DNA from: an uncultured Lachnospiraceae bacterium
GTDB lineage: Bacteria > Bacillota > Clostridia > Lachnospirales > Lachnospiraceae
Assembly (NCBI GenBank): GCA_947172645.1
Contig: CAMWBY010000011.1
Location: forward strand, 1 to 64,000
DNA length: 64,000 nt
Direction: 5' to 3'
This document shows, in pieces, positions 1-8,499 of the stretch; within the stretch, counting starts at the first letter, position 1, and each line of letters starts with the position of its first letter. Under the pieces are notes generated by a model. It worked only from the letters and a program-made list of their open reading frames with translations. It was not told where the DNA came from and searched no databases. The translations under genes and the position numbers were made by a program.

Positions 1-20
1 ATAAATCATAAAATTTCTGT

Positions 21-69
21 AAATTTTAAAGTGCAGTGGAATTTACTTCTGCACTAGAATTTAAAATTT
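21..69. repeat. AT-rich inverted repeat downstream of the HNH gene
   Basis: Left arm AAATTTTAAA-GTGCAG (21-36) and right arm CTGCAC-TAGAA-TTTAAAATTT (49-69) are complementary apart from a 5-nt bulge. The element lies about 50 nt beyond the stop of the minus-strand HNH gene and could act as its terminator, although no clean T-run follows. It matches in style the many short palindromes at 1194-3125. Confidence 0.5.
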
Positions 70-123
70 CAAGTCAGCCTTTTATACATCCCATTCAATG
101 TCTATATCTACATCCTAAAAATT

Positions 124-1125
124 TCAACCTTCAATATATGGCCTTACTTCAAATCTCAACAGCGCATCATATACCCTCTTCGGTACTTTATTCTTATACT
201 TATCAGCCATAATCAATATATCAGCCTGTTTATGCCTTTTATATTCCTCAAATGCTTCTTCGGGTGTCCTCCAATAGGACAACCGGATTACTTCATCATG
301 ACCATATGGTTTAATCTCTCCATAATACATTTTCATTTTACTGTCATACCTTACCCCTAACGGCAAATCCATCCTCGCATTCTTCCATACTGACCTATGC
401 TTCTTGCAGTTAGACAACATCGTATTCAATGTCTGGGGAATGATACAGCATTTATCAGGCGCGTACTCTTTATTACCCTGGAACAATAAATCTTTATCAA
501 CTGCCATAGATTCACCATCACATTCATAATATTCCGCACTCCACCACTCCGCAAATGCATCCTTGTCATTCAGCCATAAATCGCACATAAAGGAACCGTT
601 CTTATCCTCATAGCACCGAATATAAATGCCATTCCAGATGGAATATGCAGCATTGGATTTCAGGGTAATATATGGTATGTATTCCTGTTGTCTGCCTAAT
701 TCCTCTACAAGCATAATCCCGCGCTGCAAATCCATATATTCTTCATTGCTTACCCAGATAAGGTTCCTGTAATAGCAATTATTCTTATCCCTGTCAATGT
801 GCCATATTTTGTTATAGTCATATGAATTTTCAAGGAAGTGCTCTGCAACTAATTTATCTGTATAGGTATCAATCTTTTTATCTATGCCACTAAGCGTATA
901 ATGTGCATAACCTGTTTTGTGCATATAGAAATTATTTCGTAGGTTATTTACCATTCGTCCATAGTTTGATAACCAATAATTATTTGTCTCATTTACCAAC
1001 ACAAATACTTCATCATTTGAAATCAATTCTATTCCTGATTTCTTAATATCCAGCACCCCTTTATCTGCTATAGATAAATACTCTTTAAATTCTTTTCTCT
1101 GTTCTAATTTCTTTTTGCTACTCAT
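124..1125 (-). CDS. HNH homing-type endonuclease (NUMOD4/HNH_3-like)
   Basis: 333-aa protein. Residues about 50-58 carry WLSNYGRM, the NUMOD4-type motif. Residues about 109-124 carry the HNH_3 signature H-x-D-x4-N-x4-R-N-L (HIDRDKNN, then RNLIW). The C-terminal third (GVRYD, then YWRTPEEAFEEYK) resembles the small C-terminal domains of phage HNH proteins. Such enzymes nick or cut DNA and are usually free-standing mobile endonucleases of phages and plasmids. The ATG at 1125 was chosen, with GAAAGGAA about 15 nt upstream; an in-frame GTG at 1185 has no ribosome site. It is the last gene seen at the left edge of an AT-rich block, and all its neighbours are on the same strand. The target is unknown. 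Confidence 0.75.
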   Translation of the reverse strand: MSSKKKLEQRKEFKEYLSIADKGVLDIKKSGIELISNDEVFVLVNETNNYWLSNYGRMVNNLRNNFYMHKTGYAHYTLSGIDKKIDTYTDKLVAEHFLENSYDYNKIWHIDRDKNNCYYRNLIWVSNEEYMDLQRGIMLVEELGRQQEYIPYITLKSNAAYSIWNGIYIRCYEDKNGSFMCDLWLNDKDAFAEWWSAEYYECDGESMAVDKDLLFQGNKEYAPDKCCIIPQTLNTMLSNCKKHRSVWKNARMDLPLGVRYDSKMKMYYGEIKPYGHDEVIRLSYWRTPEEAFEEYKRHKQADILIMADKYKNKVPKRVYDALLRFEVRPYIEG

Positions 1126-1193
1126 TTTTACTATAAAAATTCCTTTCGATATATCTTTAGATAGCCAACACAAAATCGTGTTCACTAATATTT

Positions 1194-3125
1194 GAGCATC
1201 CAGATTTGTATGCTCCGATTCCTATTCATAATAAAAGAGAGTCCAGAACAAGACTCCCTGATATAATCCAATATTCAATTGTATGTTTTCCCCAAAATTG
1301 GGGAATCTCAATTCTGCGAAACCGTGATATAACGGCTCCAAAATGGGGGACATTGTTTTCCTCCACTTGTGGGGGAAAGAATATCGCAACCATTTTAAAA
1401 GGGTTGCTTGCATCCAAAACTGGACACATCTTTTCGCCTAGAACCTGACAATTAGACCACCATGGACTAATCCATGTAATCCATACAAATTTGCAGTTGT
1501 ACCACCGTGGGACTACTTTTATACACTTCTGTGGAAAACTCAACACTTTGTAGGTGCTGAGTTTAAACCCTTCGCAAGATTTAAGGTTTTTTACTTTGAA
1601 CAGAAATAGGTTTTTCTCAAAACTAGAGAAATCTTTTATAATATCTGACTATCCAATTTTGGATAGTAAAGCCCTCAAGGAATAATCGCTGATAACTCAA
1701 ACGGTATAATCATTTCGATTGTCATTAACAAAGAACGAATTTATTTTATCAAACACCATAAAAGGATTGCTTATCAGATTTTCAGATATGCATACTATGC
1801 ACTTTAGAATCACCAGAATTAGCTGAAGGAAATTTTTCCTTGGGGTTTTATCCAAACGGAAGTATTTTTTATAAGACTTCCATTACATAAAGGGCTATAA
1901 CAAATCATTATACACCAATATATTCAGTCCTACATAATGTCTGATTCTAACGTGAAATTATTTCCAATTAGAAAATTTCATTCTGCATGTTTCAAATCAT
2001 CCAAAATAGAGAATTAAGAATTTTCGACCACATATGGGCGACTAAGTTAAACTTAGCCCGTTTACTTATGGACAATTCTGTCCAACCGTGATAACAACCG
2101 TACCTACAGGTACACACCAGTTACCCACGGGGAACCATCGTCTCACGGGACTATGGTATGTCGCATAATACCACCCACCCGAATATTTCATACTGGCAGC
2201 AGGTATTGTGTCATAGTGTCACAACCTTTGTAAAATGCTGAAATTACAGTTGTCACCACAGGACAACCATTGCCAAAAGTGATTCGTTGTCCACAGAGGA
2301 CAACACTTTCCATATTTACGGAATCTGTTTGAACCGAAAACGTATATTTTTAGGAGAAGCCCAAATTGGTATCACCGATTATGTTTCCATTGTGAGAAGT
2401 TGATTAATCCGACATCTGGAATAATACCCTGATTCAAACCGTAATTATTAGGGTTTGATTTTCTAAGGCCGCATTTCGCGCCTTTAGGCTCTGCAATTGT
2501 CAAAAGTTTTGCTTTTGCTTTCTAAAGTTGCATTTAACAACTCTTAAATTAACTAGTTTCATGATAATTTTGATTTCCCTTTTTGGAGAATCAAGTTTTT
2601 ATTTTGCCCCTTTTGAATTTACTTGTTTTCAAGGATGTAAATATTCTTTACACCCTTTACCATTTCACTTTCAAGGTAACTGCCAGTGACCTCCACATAA
2701 TCCTTCCAATCGGACTAATCGGCGAATAACCGTATATTTCAAAAGATACGCTTATAATGCGTACTCTAAAATTTTCGGGGGACGTTACAATATAGCCATC
2801 CTTATAAGGTATGTAAACCTTTGTACCTACTGAAAATAAATGTCCACGATGGACATAATACAGTTTCCCTTCAAAGGGGTATCGCGAAACGTTATAGCCC
2901 TATTAATAGTCGGAAAATCCCATCTATACATATGTGCCACAAATGGCTGCGTCAATTTTGTCGAAGCCGTACTTTTTTGTGTATGTTGAATATAAATATT
3001 ACTATGTCCTTTGAAAGCTAATGTACTGTTTACGCTCTCACTCCAATCGAAGTGTAACCGTAATTTTACAGTAGTGTCTAATTTGACGCACCTTTCATAT
3101 TTTCAGGGGGTACAAAATTTTGTAC
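1194..3125. other. Gene-free 1.9-kb array of short perfect inverted repeats (candidate origin or structured RNA)
   Basis: No ORF here has a plausible start and ribosome site. The stretch is packed with short palindromes. Examples: 1194-1215, 1288-1305 (TTCCCCAA/TTGGGGAA), 1357-1378, 1386-1407, 1413-1424, 1461-1476, 1537-1563, 1613-1631, 1648-1667 (ACTATCCA/TGGATAGT), 1826-1841, 1858-1881, 1954-1979, 2042-2056, 2070-2083, 2100-2113, 2134-2157, 2249-2267, 2286-2304, 2434-2458, 2747-2763, 2800-2809, 2841-2855 and 3110-3125. Stems are 5-10 bp and many loops are 1-7 nt. Sequences differ from one another, so this is not a direct-repeat array. GTTGTC/GACAAC pairs at 2249-2304 recur in front of the initiator-like gene at 4552-4601. 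It may be a replication origin with initiator sites or a large folded RNA. Confidence 0.6.
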
Positions 3126-3211
3126 TGCCTCAATTGAATTTAAATGCTTCTTCAATAAATATAGGGGGGTGTCTTTTTTAGCCACTACCCTACACGACAC
3201 TTTTACTTTCA

Positions 3212-4504
3212 TCAATGCAGATCATCTGTATCAATAAATTCTAAATCCTTTCCAGTAACACAAAATAACTCATAGCCGATTTTACGACCATGAGATTCAT
3301 TAATGTTTATATCATCTGTCTTGGATGATATAATATCCTGTTTTGGTGCTTCCGAATTTTTCGGAGACACCACTTTGCATGGTTCATCCTGTCCCACACA
3401 ATCAATGTTTACTAATGGTAGGTTCATTTGAACCTCACCTTCTGTAGGCATGTCCAATATTTCTTCTATAGGGAAATCAATAGGTTCTCCCCAGTTATCA
3501 TCATTATTTAAGAAATCAAACTGTTCAAAGACACTTTCATCTTTAATCTGAAACTCTAATTTCTCGACCCATCTTCCATCGCTAGCTGTCATATATTCTT
3601 GCACACGTTTTGCAGCAATTTCCTGTTGTAGTGTTCTATTCTTATTGGTAATATATTTTTGCACTTTTCTAATCGTTTCTTTGTCATATGTATCACCGTA
3701 TCCATCACTGATACGATTATAAATTTGAGCTAAACGCCTATTATTATCTGCCTGTTCTTTATTTTTCTGCGTTAGCGAGATTTTATGTTGGACACCGTAC
3801 CAATTTTCATAATTTGATGCATATTCCTCACAGGCACCCTTATCCACATATCTACTGTAACAGTTTTTAATCTGCCTTAATTTATCGCCATCACGTACCT
3901 TGTCATTACTCTTATAAATATAAATTATCTTGATTGTAGATAGAATTTCGTTATATCTAATACAAGTCCTTGGTGAAATATCCGCTTGTGATGCAATAAA
4001 TTCCATAGACATAGTTCCAATCCTGCCTTGTAACTTTCTCATATTTTTAGACCAGTTAAATGTACTTACTACTGCAACAAAGTATTTCAGCATAGAAATC
4101 TTTTTCTTCATAATCTCATTACAGCTTAAAATTATATGTACTTCATTTGGAAATATTGTTACAAACTGCTCTTTCTCCGTATCCAGATACATACTTGAAA
4201 AATCAAGGAGATATTCATTGGACATTTTGGTGCTGAAATCCTGTAATATTTTAATCACATTGGCAAGTTGTAATTCAAAAATACCCCTCTGCAATGAATC
4301 AAGGAATACTTTTTCATATTTCTCTTGTGAACCTATAAGGGTATATGCCATCCTGTTTACAGACACACAATCCACTTCTGATGATTTGTTATATAACGAA
4401 ATACTTTCATCCATTATTGTTCTTAATGCTATGTATGCCAATACACCATCTTGTGTTAAATTAAATCCTGTAACCAAATCTTTCTTCAAAAACAATTTAT
4501 CCAC
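3212..4504 (-). CDS. Winged-helix protein, putative plasmid/phage replication initiator
   Basis: 430 aa, GTG start with AGGAG 8 nt upstream. Residues about 160-200 (GTMSMEFIASQADISPRT, then IRYNEILSTIKIIYIYK) read as a winged helix-turn-helix of the kind found in Firmicutes phage and plasmid replication or primosome proteins. The residues before it (ISMLKYFVAVVSTFNW) fit the preceding helix. The C-terminal 150 residues are acidic and probably flexible. It lies directly beside the hairpin-dense region and has inverted repeats with the same GTTGTC/GACAAC motif in its own promoter region. That pattern suggests an initiator that also regulates itself, which is inference. The alternative is a transcription regulator. 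No family name can be given with certainty. Confidence 0.5.
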   Translation of the reverse strand: MDKLFLKKDLVTGFNLTQDGVLAYIALRTIMDESISLYNKSSEVDCVSVNRMAYTLIGSQEKYEKVFLDSLQRGIFELQLANVIKILQDFSTKMSNEYLLDFSSMYLDTEKEQFVTIFPNEVHIILSCNEIMKKKISMLKYFVAVVSTFNWSKNMRKLQGRIGTMSMEFIASQADISPRTCIRYNEILSTIKIIYIYKSNDKVRDGDKLRQIKNCYSRYVDKGACEEYASNYENWYGVQHKISLTQKNKEQADNNRRLAQIYNRISDGYGDTYDKETIRKVQKYITNKNRTLQQEIAAKRVQEYMTASDGRWVEKLEFQIKDESVFEQFDFLNNDDNWGEPIDFPIEEILDMPTEGEVQMNLPLVNIDCVGQDEPCKVVSPKNSEAPKQDIISSKTDDININESHGRKIGYELFCVTGKDLEFIDTDDLH

Positions 4505-4551
4505 TTTTTGTGCTCCTTTTTTATTCTTTTTTTATGCTATTTTTCTAGTGT

Positions 4552-4627
4552 GACAACTACCCCTCAAAAATGGCTATGGTTGTCCAAAATATGGTGACAA
4601 CAGGACAGATAGAATGGCCATAGTTGG
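4552..4627. promoter_or_regulatory. Nested inverted repeats in front of the initiator-like gene
   Basis: GACAAC at 4552, then GGCTATGG (4572-4579) pairing with CCATAGTT (4618-4625), and inside it GTTGTC (4579-4584) pairing with GACAAC (4596-4601). The position just upstream of the GTG start at 4504 suits an operator. The hexamer is the same as that in the palindromes at 2249-2304. Confidence 0.5.
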
Positions 4628-4711
4628 CACACTTATAAGTAAGAGATAATTAGTAAGTAAGAGAATTAGATATAGGAGAGACTCATTTGCAATGAGTTAC
4701 CCTTTCCAAAT

Positions 4712-4891
4712 CTAATTTTTCTCATATCCTTTTATTACTTCTTCTATATAGTTTTCTTTCTTAAAAATAAATACACTTCTTTTACCATCCTCATCTGTTC
4801 TGTCTGGTTTAATATCTACAATAGTAAATCCATTCTTTAATAAATTCCTTGCTAGCTTTGCTGTAAAGATTACAATTGTATTTTTCTCCAT
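4712..4891 (-). CDS. Small DUF5659-like protein
   Basis: 59 aa, ATG start with AGAAGGAG 10 nt upstream. The order of motifs (FTAKLARNLLKNGF, then DIKPD, then SVFIFKKENYIEEVIKGY) resembles the DUF5659 family of small Clostridia mobile-element proteins, whose function is unknown. It lies between the initiator-like and GIY-YIG genes. A short palindrome (4681-4697) follows its stop and could be a weak terminator. The family assignment is from memory of the pattern. Confidence 0.6.
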   Translation of the reverse strand: MEKNTIVIFTAKLARNLLKNGFTIVDIKPDRTDEDGKRSVFIFKKENYIEEVIKGYEKN

Positions 4892-4924
4892 GGGTTACTG
4901 ACTCCTTCTATGCACTTTTACATC

Positions 4925-5755
4925 TTAATTTAATATCTCTATTGCCTTATTCTCTATTTCCTGTAATGATTTATCATTTAATGCTGGAATCCAATATGCT
5001 GTATCTGATTGTTTTGTATATGGAAAATCAAAAGTATAATCTCCTATAGAGCAATCTAACATTCCACAATCCTTATGAATTGCTAAACTATTTAGCTGAT
5101 CTACTGATTTTTTAATTGTTTTATCTATGCAAATTACATCATAATCAGTATCAGACATTCTTTCAGAACAAATGGAATCCTCATATGAATAATGTACTGT
5201 TTCTTCTGGCATACACTGAATCAATACTTCTAAATCAGCTTTATCTATCAATGATAAATATGTAGGACATTTTTCTTGTAGTATTTCCATATCACATAAT
5301 ATCTTCTTATTATCCTGTAATTCAGATTTGAAACGCTTCAATATTTCTGCTTCATACATGACATCTGCCCTGTTAGGTTCTTTCCTGTTTGGATTCTCTG
5401 TCAGGAAATTTGTATATACTTTTTCATAACGATACCCATAATTGGATTCTGCATATAACCTGATCCATGTTGGATTTTTGATTAGTGCAAAATATTCTAA
5501 ATCCACATCTTCATCAATCTTGCCATTGTCATTAAATTCTGGCTGATACTTTGCAATCTCATATTGCTCATACATATATGCTTCTGTCCTGCTTCTAAAT
5601 TCTGTATAATCTACATATAAAACTTGGTTATAGCAGTAACCTCCCAAATGTCCGTGTTCAAAATGTTGTCTTAATCTTTTGAATAAATCACCACAACTAC
5701 CTATGTAAATTATCTCTTCATCTTTATTGAGAAATTTGTATACATATCCTTTCAA
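4925..5755 (-). CDS. GIY-YIG nuclease domain protein
   Basis: 276 aa, TTG start with AAGGTGG about 6 nt upstream. The first 85 residues form a GIY-YIG domain: GYVYKF, IIYIGSCGDLFKRLRQH (the YIG and Arg motifs) and YMYEQYEIAKYQPEFN with the catalytic Glu and Asn region. The rest is unfamiliar, with an acidic middle (YEDSICSERMSDTDYD). Proteins of this type cut one DNA strand and are common as selfish nucleases on phages. With the HNH and Rha/nuclease genes it makes three different nuclease folds in 7 kb. The role of the C-terminal part is unknown. Confidence 0.75.
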   Translation of the reverse strand: MKGYVYKFLNKDEEIIYIGSCGDLFKRLRQHFEHGHLGGYCYNQVLYVDYTEFRSRTEAYMYEQYEIAKYQPEFNDNGKIDEDVDLEYFALIKNPTWIRLYAESNYGYRYEKVYTNFLTENPNRKEPNRADVMYEAEILKRFKSELQDNKKILCDMEILQEKCPTYLSLIDKADLEVLIQCMPEETVHYSYEDSICSERMSDTDYDVICIDKTIKKSVDQLNSLAIHKDCGMLDCSIGDYTFDFPYTKQSDTAYWIPALNDKSLQEIENKAIEILN

Positions 5756-5791
5756 GCTACACCACCTTATTATTTTTTACATGGTAAACTT

Positions 5792-5896
5792 GGAGTCCAA
5801 TGATAATTACAAGACTCCATAGTACCATTTCTACATTTCATTATTCAGTTTTTAATCATTATTTATTGGAATCTCATTGTGCAGACTCGCACAGTG
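5792..5896. repeat. Two hairpins in the gap in front of the GIY-YIG gene
   Basis: GGAGTC (5792-5797) pairs with GACTCC (5813-5818). CATTGTGC (5875-5882) pairs with GCACAGTG (5889-5896) with one G-T wobble. Both lie upstream of the GIY-YIG start and are similar in style to the palindromes at 1194-3125. They could be operators or leader structures. Confidence 0.4.
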
Positions 5897-5962
5897 AAAT
5901 GGTTGACAGTTATTAGAATTTCTTGAATTTTGGCATTATAAATTATTCTATTTTACATCATC

Positions 5963-6244
5963 TTATCTGGAACTATACTCCACATCCAACCATTTCAGAT
6001 AAGCAATCCACATAGTTGTTTCACTTACATTATTAGCTGCTCCAACATTAATCAAATCCTGAAGCATAACTTCATCAGCTAGCTTATCTTTACGGTTTTC
6101 GACATGTTCCTTCATCATTTTATCAAGCATAGCGCACTGTTCATCCCATTCTTTCTGAGAAAGTAGTGCTAGTTCATTATTGATTTCTTCATCTGAAATC
6201 TGGTTTTTTGTTACTACCTTTGCCATTTCGTATTGCATATTCAT
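5963..6244 (-). CDS. Hypothetical protein of the mobile block
   Basis: 93 aa, ATG start (a second ATG lies two codons later) with AAAGGAG about 11 nt upstream. It is charged and mostly helical (EEINNELALLSQKEWDEQCAMLDKMMKEHVENRKDKL). The C-terminus (ETTMWIAYLKWLDVEY) is hydrophobic but too short for a membrane protein. I recognise no family. Codon use and AT content match its neighbours, so it belongs to the accessory block. Confidence 0.55.
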   Translation of the reverse strand: MNMQYEMAKVVTKNQISDEEINNELALLSQKEWDEQCAMLDKMMKEHVENRKDKLADEVMLQDLINVGAANNVSETTMWIAYLKWLDVEYSSR

Positions 6245-6371
6245 GTTATTTTGTTCTCCTTTTTGTTTCTGTTTATTTGATTTAATTTTTATGTAATTGT
6301 AATCAATTGACTCACAACCAAATGATTGTCTCCTATGCTTTTAACCACCACCAAATTGTGGGCGTTAGATT

Positions 6372-6881
6372 TCATGCGCTTTTATATAATTCTTTTGCAA
6401 TCCTTGCTATGGCACATCCACAACTCGTACCTTCATTTACTCTTATAAATTTACAATGTATTTTGTTCTCTATGTACTTCTGTCTTATTAAATCTTTATC
6501 CTTTTTATATTTATGTTCTTCTTCGTCAATTTCTATTGCAGTATTATATCGGGGAATATATAAATCTATCCTATAATTATCAACTGGATATTGCTCTATA
6601 TAATCCATATTTATTTCATTTAAGAAGTCTTCTATCTCATTCAGATATTTATACTCAAACCTTGCGGAACGAACATCATATTTGAATCTGTTCTTTATAA
6701 TATCAGCACCCATATCATCTATATCATATTGTTTTAAACATCTGCCATCTTTTGAAATATAGGAACTTTTCATAAAATATTTGGAAAGTTCAGGATTTTT
6801 CTTTGTGATTCTACCTATTGTTCTTAATATACTGTTATGTCGTTTTTTATATCTTATTGCTATTTCTCTACTGTTTGTCAA
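6372..6881 (-). CDS. Rha-like phage protein fused to a restriction-fold nuclease domain
   Basis: 169 aa. Residues 1-62 (TNSREIAIRYKKRHNSILRTI, then SSYISKDGRCLKQYDID) match the Rha phage-regulator pattern, in which an N-terminal motif of this kind precedes a short DNA-binding region. Residues about 95-165 look like a PD-(D/E)XK fold: YPVDNYRIDLYIP, then IEIDEEEHKYKKD, then RQKYIENK and FIRVNEG, close to DUF559/Vsr-type proteins (candidate metal ligands D106, E117, D119). Start is TTG at 6881, because a stop lies eight codons upstream. GGAG is 14 nt away, so the ribosome site is poor. The fusion suggests a phage regulator or nuclease; function is inferred only. Confidence 0.6.
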   Translation of the reverse strand: MTNSREIAIRYKKRHNSILRTIGRITKKNPELSKYFMKSSYISKDGRCLKQYDIDDMGADIIKNRFKYDVRSARFEYKYLNEIEDFLNEINMDYIEQYPVDNYRIDLYIPRYNTAIEIDEEEHKYKKDKDLIRQKYIENKIHCKFIRVNEGTSCGCAIARIAKELYKSA

Positions 6882-7049
6882 AATTGTTTTATCATCTCCA
6901 ATCTATATTTCTACAAATAAAAAGAAGATTGCTTAATAAAGTAACCTTCATAACTCAAAGCATATAAAATTTCCTGGTCATTCTCATTACTCGTTAAGTA
7001 TGGAAACATTTCACTCCGCACTTTTGTGGAGTCATTCTCGTCACTTTTT

Positions 7050-7334
7050 CTAATTAGCCACAAAATAATCAATCGACTTCCTAATCCTCTCCATCTCATT
7101 ACTGTAAATCCTATATGCCATATTCTTCGCTGATTCTATAGAATCATACTTTTCAGGCTGTAACCTCCTGAGACTGCCTTTACCAAAACAATACAGATAA
7201 TACTTATCCTCTTTTGGCTCATGGTTAATCCGGAATTCCATCTTGATTACACCACATAGGTTGATCTCACAATGACTGCATACAGTAACTCCGTCTGATA
7301 CAATATCTTTCCATTCCAAATCTTTGAACTGCAT
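7050..7334 (-). CDS. Hypothetical small protein
   Basis: 94 aa, ATG start with GGAG 7 nt upstream; the start is 15 nt beyond the stop of the Cys-rich ORF at 7350-7529, so the two are probably translated together. There is one CxxC-like pair (CSHCEINLC) near the N-terminus and a stretch that may bind nucleic acid (YLYCFGKGSLRRLQPEKYDSI, shown here in part). I recognise no family. It belongs to the phage or plasmid-like block by composition and strand. Confidence 0.55.
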   Translation of the reverse strand: MQFKDLEWKDIVSDGVTVCSHCEINLCGVIKMEFRINHEPKEDKYYLYCFGKGSLRRLQPEKYDSIESAKNMAYRIYSNEMERIRKSIDYFVAN

Positions 7335-7349
7335 ATAATGTCTCCTACA

Positions 7350-7529
7350 CTAATTTTTTCTTAATGGACACCATTCAGGACTTTCATCCGACAACTTACC
7401 AACACTCAATTTTCCCATATCGTCAGTTCTGTCTGGATGGTCACAATAATAAATTTTCTTACCGTAATCATACTTTTTCATATAATCACATTCAGTACAA
7501 TTATGTATTATATTATCATTTAATCCCAT
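7350..7529 (-). CDS. Small Cys-rich (zinc-ribbon-like) phage-type protein
   Basis: 59 aa, ATG start with AGGGGG about 10 nt upstream. The Cys pattern is C-x2-C near residue 11, YYCDHPDRTDDMGK in the middle and a C-terminal EWCPLRKN. Short proteins ending in an (E)WCPL motif are common in Clostridia prophages and plasmids; they probably bind zinc, and their function is unknown. It sits 17 nt downstream of HU and 15 nt upstream of the 94-aa gene in an apparent operon. Confidence 0.6.
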   Translation of the reverse strand: MGLNDNIIHNCTECDYMKKYDYGKKIYYCDHPDRTDDMGKLSVGKLSDESPEWCPLRKN

Positions 7530-7546
7530 ATGTACCTATCCCCCTG

Positions 7547-7828
7547 TCACTCTTCTATCTTGTCTGTAAGCGTCTCACTCGCATAGAATCTCATCTTCTT
7601 ATGTTCTGGGATAGTACAAATCTCCCCGCTTAATGGGCTCCTGCATATTTTCTCTTTATAAGTCTTCATTTCAAACCGTCCAAACCCTTTTATCATCACT
7701 TTTTCATCCTCATCCATGCAGTCCAGGAGCGTTTCGATAAATAATTCAAGCCCCCTCCTGGCCTCCTTCTTGGTGATGCCACCTGTCTCCGCCATCCTGT
7801 CTATAAATTCTTTCTTAAGTACTGACAT
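7547..7828 (-). CDS. HU/IHF-family DNA-binding protein
   Basis: 93 aa, about the normal HU length. The N-terminal helices (KKEFIDRMAETGGITKKEARRGLELFIETLLDCM) and the saddle (EKVMIKGFGRFEMK) are clear. The usual arm consensus GRNPxTG is replaced by ICRSPLSGEIC, so the DNA-bending arm is divergent and carries two Cys. ATG start with GGAG 8 nt upstream. Its place in the AT-rich block suggests the element's own nucleoid protein, used in recombination or origin function, and not the host HU. Confidence 0.85.
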   Translation of the reverse strand: MSVLKKEFIDRMAETGGITKKEARRGLELFIETLLDCMDEDEKVMIKGFGRFEMKTYKEKICRSPLSGEICTIPEHKKMRFYASETLTDKIEE

Positions 7829-7847
7829 TATATTTCTCCTTCCTTTC

Positions 7848-8285
7848 TTATGTTCTCACTGAAAACCCTTTGCTTTTCAAGTAATCCGTTGCTAATTTCA
7901 ATAGTTCTCCGTTACTCACTGTATTATCAATCGTATCCTGCCATACATGGGGCTTGTGGTCTACTTCCATGCCTCCATGAAGACCTTCATTACTCCACTT
8001 TGCCACCTGATAACCAGATACATTCCGGTAACCGTCCAAAGAATCATAATCAATATATACTCTTGCCCGGACACCGCCTTTATACGGCTGCGCATCTACT
8101 TTGACTGCCGAATGCAGAAAATCCAGTGTCCTCTGGTAGCTTGATGGGTCATAACCTGCATAATAATCCTGTAGGAAATAATTCAGCGTCTCATATACCC
8201 GCTCTGCCAGCTGGTCTGTCATTTTCAATAATACCGACTGCAATGCCTTTGATAATTCTTTCATGTTTCTTACGTGTACTGCCAT
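7848..8285 (-). CDS. Phage HK97 gp10-like protein
   Basis: 145 aa, ATG start with GGGAG 8 nt upstream; this start was preferred to one nine codons upstream. The layout (MKELSKALQSVLLKM, a tyrosine-rich turn YYAGYDPSSYQRT, then YKGGVRARVYID and QVAKWSNEGLHGG) resembles the HK97 gp10/neck or tail-completion family of phages, which also turn up alone on mobile elements. No other structural genes are visible in the window. It overlaps the cold-shock gene by 95 bp. The assignment is moderate. Confidence 0.5.
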   Translation of the reverse strand: MAVHVRNMKELSKALQSVLLKMTDQLAERVYETLNYFLQDYYAGYDPSSYQRTLDFLHSAVKVDAQPYKGGVRARVYIDYDSLDGYRNVSGYQVAKWSNEGLHGGMEVDHKPHVWQDTIDNTVSNGELLKLATDYLKSKGFSVRT

Positions 8286-8499
8286 GTGTTCTTCTCCCTT
8301 CTGCCGCTTCAATTACTATGATATTTTTCGCATTGTAATCACTTCTGTCATTCTGAAATGATTTAAAAAATACATAATAGCCAGAATCAATGCATTCACC
8401 TTTTAAATTTGAGTGATGAAGAAAATATGTGTTGCCATCGTCACCTCTAATAAATCCATATCCCCTGTCATAGTAATATCTTGTTATCTTTCCGAACAA
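8191..8499 (-). CDS. Cold-shock domain protein with C-terminal basic tail
   Basis: 102 aa, TTG start with a full AAGGAGG 8 nt upstream. Residues 1-65 are an OB-fold cold-shock domain (GKITRYYYDRGYGFIRGDD, then YFLHHSNLKG) that holds the RNP1-like GYGFI and a substituted RNP2 (YFLHHS). The tail (RRTHGSTRKKHER) is basic. It binds single-stranded nucleic acid by family; in this setting it may act in phage or plasmid gene control. The last 95 bp overlap the gp10-like gene in another frame, so the tail may be an overprinted extension. It is the first gene of the minus-strand block. Confidence 0.7.
   Translation of the reverse strand: MFGKITRYYYDRGYGFIRGDDGNTYFLHHSNLKGECIDSGYYVFFKSFQNDRSDYNAKNIIVIEAAEGRRTHGSTRKKHERIIKGIAVGIIENDRPAGRAGI

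Noticed and set aside
1206-1546. Short ORFs on both strands within the hairpin region
   Set aside because: No ribosome sites, odd composition, and they cover palindromes; they look like chance reading frames.
2821-3021. 66-aa plus-strand ORF
   Set aside because: No ribosome site and no recognisable domain.
1194-3125. CRISPR array
   Set aside because: The palindromes differ in sequence and spacing; there is no conserved direct repeat and no cas gene.
6911-7099. 62-aa minus-strand ORF overlapping the 94-aa gene
   Set aside because: No ribosome site; it overlaps a better-supported gene in another frame.
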